From assembly GCA_021203185.1 (NCBI GenBank), contig JAJQBR010000127.1:1-54860 (forward strand): a stretch of 54,860 nucleotides of DNA. The letters are read 5' to 3'. The DNA comes from Clostridiales bacterium. GTDB lineage: Bacteria; Bacillota; Clostridia; Oscillospirales; Oscillospiraceae. The notes under the pieces were generated by a model, which made no database searches, was not told where the DNA came from, and was given only the letters and a program-made list of their open reading frames with translations. Positions 48,381 to 54,860 of the stretch are shown one piece after another (the stretch's first letter is position 1; each line of letters opens with the position of its first letter). A program made the translations under genes and the position numbers.

Positions 48381-49535
48381 ATGTCTGAAGTTTTATTGAA
48401 GGATCTGAAGAAAGTCTATGACAACAAGGTGACTGCTGTTCACGATGTCAACCTGCACATCGCGGACAAGGAGTTCATCGTCCTGGTCGGCCCGTCCGGC
48501 TGCGGCAAGTCCACCACCCTGCGTATGGTCGCCGGTCTGGAAGATATCTCCGGCGGCGAGCTGTACATCGACGGCAAGCTGTGCAACGACATCGCTCCCA
48601 AGGACCGCGATATCGCCATGGTTTTCCAGAACTACGCGCTGTATCCCCATATGTCCGTTTACGACAACATGGCTTTCGCCCTGAAGCTGAAAAAGACCCC
48701 CAAGGACGAGATCGATAAGAAGGTCCGCGAGGTCGCCGAGATTCTGGACATCACCCAGTACCTGGAGCGCAAGCCCAAGGCTCTGTCCGGTGGTCAGCGT
48801 CAGCGTGTCGCCATCGGCCGCGCCATGGTTCGTGACCCCAAGGTCTTCCTGATGGACGAGCCGCTGTCCAACCTGGATGCCAAGCTGCGTAACCAGATGC
48901 GGGCGGAGATCATCAAGCTGCGTAAGCGCATCAACACCACCTTTATGTATGTTACCCATGACCAGACCGAGGCCATGACCCTGGGCGACCGGATCGTCAT
49001 TATGAAGGACGGTTTCGTCAACCAGATCGGCGAACCTCAGGATCTGTTCAACAAGCCGGTGAACCTGTTTGTGGCTGGTTTCATCGGTATGCCCGTGATG
49101 AACTTCTTCGACAACTGCAAGCTGGAGCTGAAGAACGGCGTTTACTATGCCAACATGAAGGGTGTCTCCTTCAAGCTGGACGACTTCCAGCAGAAGGCTC
49201 TGAAGCAGAACAACCAGCAGCCCTGCGACATCATCTGCGGCGTCCGTCCCTGCCATGTCACCATCGGCGAGGGCGACCTGAAGGCCAAGATTGAGGTTTC
49301 CGAGATGCTCGGCTCCGAGGTCAACCTCCACGCCGACTGCGAGGGCGACGAGGTCGTCATGGTTATCCCCACCGTCGACCTGACTGTGGACGTGTCCATG
49401 GGCGCCACCGTCAACTTCACCACCCAGCCCCGGCTGATTCAGCTGTTCGACAAGGCCACCAGCAACAACCTGATCTGGTACGATGCTGAGTCCGCCGCTG
49501 CCAACGCTCCTGTCAGCAAGACCTACGATTTCTAA
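48381..49535 (+). CDS. ABC transporter ATP-binding protein, MsmX/UgpC type
   Basis: [78 protein letters not shown] domain. Confidence 0.95.
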   Translation: MSEVLLKDLKKVYDNKVTAVHDVNLHIADKEFIVLVGPSGCGKSTTLRMVAGLEDISGGELYIDGKLCNDIAPKDRDIAMVFQNYALYPHMSVYDNMAFALKLKKTPKDEIDKKVREVAEILDITQYLERKPKALSGGQRQRVAIGRAMVRDPKVFLMDEPLSNLDAKLRNQMRAEIIKLRKRINTTFMYVTHDQTEAMTLGDRIVIMKDGFVNQIGEPQDLFNKPVNLFVAGFIGMPVMNFFDNCKLELKNGVYYANMKGVSFKLDDFQQKALKQNNQQPCDIICGVRPCHVTIGEGDLKAKIEVSEMLGSEVNLHADCEGDEVVMVIPTVDLTVDVSMGATVNFTTQPRLIQLFDKATSNNLIWYDAESAAANAPVSKTYDF

Positions 49536-49571
49536 TCACCTGCGCATAGACTCCTTATAGCATAAATTTTT

Positions 49572-49603
49572 CTCCCGCTCCGGTTCACCGGAGCGGGATT
49601 TTT
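49572..49603 (+). terminator. Rho-independent terminator
   Basis: tcccgctccggttcaccggagcgggattttt. Confidence 0.85.
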
Positions 49604-49705
49604 GCGCGTAACGTCTTGCAAAACCTGCGCTTTCTCTGTTATAATTTCCTCCGTTGCACAACTCCAGCAGAATCGTGAAAAACAGAGAAAAAGGCGGAAC
49701 GTACC

Positions 49706-50899
49706 ATGAGACGACTGAGAGCCAGCTACGACCACACCATCTACGCCTGCTATTTGGGTTACATCACCCAGGCCATCGTCAACAACTTCGCCCCGCTGCT
49801 GTTCCTGACCTTCCGCAGCAGCTACGGCATCCCACTGGAGCAAATCACGCTGCTGGTGACGCTGAACTTTGGTGTGCAGCTGACGGTGGACTTTCTCTCC
49901 GCCCGGTTTGTGGACAGGATCGGCTACCGGGTGTGCGTGGTGGCGGCCCACGTCTGCGCCGCCCTGGGCCTGGTGTGCATGGGGACGCTGCCCCAGGTGC
50001 TGAGCCGCCCCTTTGTGGGGCTGTGCCTGTCCGTTGTACTCTACGCCATTGGCGGCGGCCTCATCGAGGTGCTGGTCAGCCCCATCGTGGAGGCCTGCCC
50101 CACGGAACACAAAGAAGCGGCTATGAGTCTGCTCCACTCCTTCTACTGCTGGGGCCATGTGTTCGTGGTGCTGCTCTCCACTCTGTATTTCACGCTGTTT
50201 GGGGTGGAAAACTGGCGCTATCTGGCGTATTTCTGGGCCATTCTCCCGGCGGTGAACGCGGTGTACTTCTCCCAGGTACCCATCCAGACGCTGGTGGAGG
50301 AGGGGGAGGGCCTCTCAATCGGGCAGTTGGTGCGGAGCAGGCTGTTTTGGGTGCTGTTCCTGCTGATGGTCTGCTCCGGCGCGGCGGAACAGTCCATGAG
50401 CCAGTGGGCCTCCACCTTCGCGGAGGACGGCTTGCAGGTCTCCAAGACCGTCGGCGACCTGGCCGGACCCTGCCTGTTCGCCCTGCTGATGGGCAGTTCC
50501 CGCGCCATTTACGGCAAGCTGGGGGAGCGGCTGCGGCTGGAGCCGTTTATGGCGGGCAGCGCCGTCCTTTGCGTGATCAGCTACCTGCTGGCCTGTTTCA
50601 GCGCAAATCCGGCGCTGGGGCTGCTGGGCTGCGGCCTGTGCGGGTTTTCCGTGGGTATCCTATGGCCCGGCACCTTCTCCATCGCCGCCAAGCGCTGCCC
50701 GGCGGGGGGTACCGCCCTGTTTGCGCTGCTGGCCCTGGGCGGCGACGTGGGCTGCGGCGGCGGCCCCACGCTGGTGGGGCTGATGACCGGCGTACTGGAC
50801 GGCAATTTGAAGCGGGGGCTGCTATTTGGCATCCTCTTCCCGGTGCTGCTGCTGATCTGCCTGTGGCTGGTGGGACGGCTGGCCCAGGAGGATCAATAA
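49706..50899 (+). CDS. Major facilitator superfamily transporter
   Basis: 397 aa, about 12 hydrophobic segments; SARFVDRIGYRVCVVAAHVCAALGLVCMG, LHSFYCWGHVFVVLLSTLYFTLFG. Confidence 0.88.
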   Translation: MRRLRASYDHTIYACYLGYITQAIVNNFAPLLFLTFRSSYGIPLEQITLLVTLNFGVQLTVDFLSARFVDRIGYRVCVVAAHVCAALGLVCMGTLPQVLSRPFVGLCLSVVLYAIGGGLIEVLVSPIVEACPTEHKEAAMSLLHSFYCWGHVFVVLLSTLYFTLFGVENWRYLAYFWAILPAVNAVYFSQVPIQTLVEEGEGLSIGQLVRSRLFWVLFLLMVCSGAAEQSMSQWASTFAEDGLQVSKTVGDLAGPCLFALLMGSSRAIYGKLGERLRLEPFMAGSAVLCVISYLLACFSANPALGLLGCGLCGFSVGILWPGTFSIAAKRCPAGGTALFALLALGGDVGCGGGPTLVGLMTGVLDGNLKRGLLFGILFPVLLLICLWLVGRLAQEDQ

Positions 50900-50974
50900 T
50901 AGGGTCTGTCGAAAAGCCAGAAACCACTGTTTAACGACTGCCCCCTCTCTAACCACGAAACCGAGGTGATCCCT

Positions 50975-51628
50975 ATGAAAACAGAACAGGAGGTTTGGAG
51001 CATCGTAAACGCACTCAAGGAGCTTTACCCGGACTCCCTCTGCTCCCTGCAATACGAAAAAGACTATGAGCTGCTGTTCGCCGTGCGGCTCTCCGCCCAG
51101 TGTACCGACGAGCGGGTGAACAAGGTCACGCCCGCCCTGTTCGAGCGTTTCCCTACGCTGGAAGCCTTCGCGGAGGCCGACCCCGCCGAGGTGGGGGAGT
51201 ACATTCACTCCTGCGGGTTCTACAACAGCAAGAGCAAGGATTTGGTCAACTGTGCCAAACTGCTGCTTTCCGACTACGGCGGCAAGGTCCCCTATGAGAT
51301 GGAGGAACTGCTGCGGCTGCCCGGCATTGGGCGCAAGACTGCCAACCTCATCCGGGGCGACATCTACCACGAGCCGGGCAGTGTCGTCACCGACACCCAC
51401 TGCATCCGCATTACGGGCCGCCTGGGGCTGACCGACGGCAGCAAGGACCCCGCCAAGGTGGAGAAGCAGCTCCGCGCCGCGCTGCCGCCGGAGGAGTCTA
51501 ACAACTTCTGCCACCGGATGGTACTCCACGGGCGGGCGGTCTGCACTGCTCGGCGGGCCAGATGCGAAATCTGCCCCCTGTGTGAGTGGTGCAGCCATTT
51601 TCAGGCCCAGCAGACGGGGGAGGTTTAA
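50975..51628 (+). CDS. nth: Endonuclease III
   Basis: LLFAVRLSAQCTDERVNKVTPALF, LLRLPGIGRKTANLIRGD, C-terminal 4Fe-4S cysteines CTARRARCEICPLCEWC. Confidence 0.95.
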   Translation: MKTEQEVWSIVNALKELYPDSLCSLQYEKDYELLFAVRLSAQCTDERVNKVTPALFERFPTLEAFAEADPAEVGEYIHSCGFYNSKSKDLVNCAKLLLSDYGGKVPYEMEELLRLPGIGRKTANLIRGDIYHEPGSVVTDTHCIRITGRLGLTDGSKDPAKVEKQLRAALPPEESNNFCHRMVLHGRAVCTARRARCEICPLCEWCSHFQAQQTGEV

Positions 51629-51720
51629 CCGGACGGGAACTTCTCCCCCCACACAGTACAGTCCCGCCGCACACGATGAATTTTTGCACAATTTCCCGGG
51701 CAAAGTGGGAAAAACGGCCC

Positions 51721-51749
51721 TTGACAGCGGAAACGAAAACAGGTATAAT
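51721..51749 (+). promoter_or_regulatory. Consensus sigmaA promoter for the valS leader
   Basis: TTGACA (51721-51726), 17-bp spacer, TATAAT (51744-51749). Confidence 0.85.
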
Positions 51750-51755
51750 GACCGC

Positions 51756-52004
51756 TGTAATGGCTTTGATGGGAAGGAGTACGCGCCCTCCCCTGTTTTG
51801 CAGAGAGCGGCCGACTGGTGAAAGGCCGCAGACAGGCGGCGCGGAAAGTCGTCCCGGAGTTCTGTCTCTGAACCGTGCAGTAGGAGACGGCGGCGCCCAC
51901 CGTTATCGGGTTTGAGTGCGGGGCAAGGTCGCCCCGAATTCAGGTGGTACCGCGGAAAAGCGCCCTTTTCGCCCTGAACAATTTGTTGTTCAGGGCGTTT
52001 TTTG
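51756..52004 (+). promoter_or_regulatory. T-box leader (tRNA-Val responsive)
   Basis: AGAGAGCGG...GGTGAAAGGCCGC, T-box motif AGGTGGTACCGCG at 51942-51954, terminator cgccctgaacaatttgttgttcagggcgtttttt at 51970-52003, valS directly downstream. Candidate specifier GTC at 51848-51850. Confidence 0.92.
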
Positions 52005-52035
52005 TTGGATTTTGATAGAGGAGTGGAAAACCGAA

Positions 52036-54735
52036 ATGGCAAAAGAACTTTCCAAGGTCTACGATCCCAAAGAGGTGGAGACCCGCATTTACAACCAGTG
52101 GGAGAGCAGCGGATGCTTCCGGGGCGTGGCGGACCCGGACAAAAAGCCCTATACCATCGTCATGCCGCCCCCCAACGTCACCGGCCAGCTCCACATGGGC
52201 CACGCCATGGACAACACCATGCAGGACATTCTCATTCGCTTCAAGCGGATGCAGGGCTACGCCGCCCTGTGGGTTCCCGGCACCGACCACGCCTCCATCG
52301 CCACCGAAGCCAAGGTGGTGGAGGAGATGAAGAAGGAGGGGCTGACCAAAGAGTCCCTGGGCCGGGAAAAGTTCCTGGAACGGGCCTGGGCCTGGAAAAA
52401 CGAGTACGGCGGACGCATCGTCAAGCAGCTGCGCACCCTGGGTTCCTCCTGCGACTGGGAGCGGGAGCGCTTCACCATGGACGAGGGGTGCAGCGACGCG
52501 GTGAAGGAGGTCTTTGTCCGGCTGTATAACGAGGGCAAAATCTACCAGGGCAACCGCATGGTCAACTGGTGTCCCCACTGCGACACCTCCATCTCCGACG
52601 CGGAGGTGGAATACGAGGAGCAGGACGGCAACTTCTGGCACCTGCTCTATCCGGTGAAGGAGACCGGCGAATATCTGGAGCTGGCCACCACCCGTCCGGA
52701 AACCATGCTGGGCGACACCGCCGTGGCCATCAACGCCGAGGACCCCCGGTATGCCCATCTCCACGGCTGCCACGCCATTCTGCCCCTGCTGAACAAAGAA
52801 ATTCCCATCGTCTGCGACGAACACGCCGACATGACCAAGGGTACCGGCGTGGTGAAGATCACCCCCGCCCACGACCCCAACGACTTCGAGGTGGGCAAGC
52901 GCCACGACCTGCCCATCGTCCGCTGCTTCACCTACGACGGCCGCATGACCGGCAAGGCCGACGTGGAGGCGTATCAGGCGCTGCTGGCCAGCGGCCACGT
53001 TCCCGCCGACGAGCCGGAGGTGCTGGACTGCGGCAAATACGCGGGCCTGACCACCATGGAGGCCCGGAAGGTCATGCTGGCCGACCTGGAAGCCTGCGGC
53101 GCGCTGAAATCCGTAGAGCCGCTGAAACACGATGTAGGCACCTGCTACCGCTGTCACACCAACATCGAGCCGATGGTGTCCAAGCAGTGGTTCGTGCGGA
53201 TGCAGTCCCTGGCGGAGCCGGCCATCGAAGCGGTGCAAAAGGGCGAAATCAAGTTCGTACCGGAACGTTTCACCAAGAACTACCTGAACTGGATGAACAA
53301 CACCCGTGACTGGTGCATTTCCCGGCAGCTGTGGTGGGGTCACCAAATCCCCGCCTGGTACTGCGACGACTGCGGCGAGACTGTCGTGGCGAAAGAGGCC
53401 CCCTCTGTCTGCCCCAAGTGTGGCTGCACCCACCTGACCCAGGACCCGGACACCCTGGACACCTGGTTCTCCTCCGCCCTGTGGCCCTTCTCCACCCTGG
53501 GCTGGCCCGATGAGGATTCCCCCGACCTGAAATACTTCTACCCCACCAACACTCTGGTCACCGGCTACGACATCATCGGTTTCTGGGTGTCCCGTATGAT
53601 TTTCTCCGGCCTGGCCTACACCGGCAAGGCCCCCTTCGACACGGTCTGTGTCCACGGCATCGTCCGGGACAGCCAGGGCCGCAAGATGTCCAAGAGCCTG
53701 GGCAACGGCATCGACCCGCTGGTGGTTATCGACCAGTACGGCGCGGACGCCCTGCGGCTGATGCTGGTCATGGGCAGCACCCCCGGCAACGACATGCGGT
53801 ACAGCGAGGAAAAGGTCAAGGCCATGCGGAACTTCTGCAACAAGATCTGGAACGCCAGCCGCTTCCTGCTGATGAACCTGACCATCACCGAGAACAAGCT
53901 GCCCGACACCCTGGCCCTGGAGGACAAGTGGATCCTCTCCAAGCTGAACAACCTCATCCGGGAGGCCACCGCCAACCTGGAGAAGTTCGAGATGGGCGTG
54001 GCCGCTCAGAAGGTCTATGACTTCCTGTGGGATTCCTACTGCGACTGGTATATCGAGCTGACCAAGTCCCGCCTGACCGGAGACGACGAGGCCGCCAAGG
54101 TTCAGGCTCAGCAGGTGCTGTGCTATGTGCTGACCGACATCCTCAAACTGCTGCACCCCTTCATGCCCTTCATCACCGAGGAGATTTGGCAGGCTCTACC
54201 CCACGAGGGCGACTTCCTGATGCTCCAGAGCTGGCCGGTTGCCAACGACGCCTTCGACTATCTCCAGGACGAGGCCGCTATGGAGAAGGTCATGGACGCC
54301 ATCAAAGCCATCCGCGCCCGCCGCGCGGAGATGGGCGTGGTCCCCTCCCGGAAGGCGGAGCTGACTGTGGTCACGTCTCAGCCCGAGGTGTTCCAGCAGG
54401 GTATCCCCTTCTTCCAGCGGCTGGCCGCCACCACTCAGGTAGAAATCACCGGCGAGGCCCCCGCCTCTCTGGACGGGCTGGTGTCTCTGGTCACGGCGGA
54501 CGCCAAGCTGTATATCCCCCTGGCGGAGCTGGTGGACCTGGCCGCCGAGCGCAAGCGACTGACGAAGGAGCTGGAGAAGAAGGAAAAGTACCGGGCCGGG
54601 CTAGAAAAGAAGCTGGCCAACGAGAAATTCGTCTCTAAGGCTCCCGCCAACGTCATCCAGCAGCAGCGGGACAACCTGGAAAAGACCAACCGGGAAATCA
54701 CCCAGATCCGGGAATCCCTGGCCGCGCTAGGGTAA
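52036..54735 (+). CDS. valS: Valyl-tRNA synthetase
   Basis: YTIVMPPPNVTGQLHMGHAMDNTMQDILIRFKRMQGYAALWVPGTDHASIATEAKV, GRKMSKSLGNGIDPL; coiled-coil C-terminus. Confidence 0.98.
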   Translation: MAKELSKVYDPKEVETRIYNQWESSGCFRGVADPDKKPYTIVMPPPNVTGQLHMGHAMDNTMQDILIRFKRMQGYAALWVPGTDHASIATEAKVVEEMKKEGLTKESLGREKFLERAWAWKNEYGGRIVKQLRTLGSSCDWERERFTMDEGCSDAVKEVFVRLYNEGKIYQGNRMVNWCPHCDTSISDAEVEYEEQDGNFWHLLYPVKETGEYLELATTRPETMLGDTAVAINAEDPRYAHLHGCHAILPLLNKEIPIVCDEHADMTKGTGVVKITPAHDPNDFEVGKRHDLPIVRCFTYDGRMTGKADVEAYQALLASGHVPADEPEVLDCGKYAGLTTMEARKVMLADLEACGALKSVEPLKHDVGTCYRCHTNIEPMVSKQWFVRMQSLAEPAIEAVQKGEIKFVPERFTKNYLNWMNNTRDWCISRQLWWGHQIPAWYCDDCGETVVAKEAPSVCPKCGCTHLTQDPDTLDTWFSSALWPFSTLGWPDEDSPDLKYFYPTNTLVTGYDIIGFWVSRMIFSGLAYTGKAPFDTVCVHGIVRDSQGRKMSKSLGNGIDPLVVIDQYGADALRLMLVMGSTPGNDMRYSEEKVKAMRNFCNKIWNASRFLLMNLTITENKLPDTLALEDKWILSKLNNLIREATANLEKFEMGVAAQKVYDFLWDSYCDWYIELTKSRLTGDDEAAKVQAQQVLCYVLTDILKLLHPFMPFITEEIWQALPHEGDFLMLQSWPVANDAFDYLQDEAAMEKVMDAIKAIRARRAEMGVVPSRKAELTVVTSQPEVFQQGIPFFQRLAATTQVEITGEAPASLDGLVSLVTADAKLYIPLAELVDLAAERKRLTKELEKKEKYRAGLEKKLANEKFVSKAPANVIQQQRDNLEKTNREITQIRESLAALG

Positions 54736-54784
54736 AATTGCTACCTGGTTATCTCTTTAAATCGTCTTAAGCAATGATTGCAGC

Positions 54785-54822
54785 GGAAACCCCTCCGCCA
54801 CCGCCTACGGCGGCGGCCCTCG
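54785..54822. repeat. GC-rich palindromic intergenic repeat, partial copy B5
   Basis: gaaacccctccgccaccgcctacggcggcggccctcggcag; matches 17805-17850. Confidence 0.65.
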
Positions 54823-54860
54823 GCAGGTTGTCAATCAAGTGCAACACTATTTTCTTGGAA

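Noticed and set aside
51940-54156. 738-aa minus-strand ORF antisense to valS
   Set aside because: Antisense to a confidently identified gene; low-complexity His/Gly/Gln/Val-rich translation typical of antisense reading of GC3-rich coding DNA.

Overview
The window looks like a chromosomal segment from a GC-rich gut Clostridia (Oscillospiraceae-like) genome; this is inferred from gene content and repeat style, and no search was run. From left to right it contains: (1) a minus-strand exopolysaccharide/capsule cluster (about 1-11.6 kb) with two glycosyltransferases, a Stealth-type phosphotransferase, a PHP phosphatase, a frameshifted Wzy-like polymerase, a flippase, a module of acyltransferase, carrier protein, alpha/beta hydrolase and AMP-ligase, and a Wzz/BY-kinase cut by the window edge; (2) rarA preceded by a dense array of distinct hairpins (12.25-12.50 kb); (3) two paralogous CBS/DRTGG family II pyrophosphatases flanking an uncharacterised membrane protein; (4) a spermidine/putrescine-type ABC operon with tandemly duplicated binding proteins; (5) divergent araA and araR; (6) an alpha-galactoside region with two GH36 enzymes, an ABC transporter lacking its own ATPase and an AraC regulator; (7) a YesL-like pair, a small XRE regulator and an Ig-like lipoprotein; (8) galT, galK and lacZ (GH2); (9) an MsmX/UgpC-type ATPase, an MFS transporter, nth and T-box-controlled valS. 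The intergenic DNA carries at least four kinds of unexplained structure. These are the hairpin array, a 160-bp TIR-bounded repeat pair with compensatory changes in an internal stem, a family of elements bounded by heptad AGCTAAT-like repeats with shared cores, and a GC-rich palindromic family with a shared roughly 55-bp flank.
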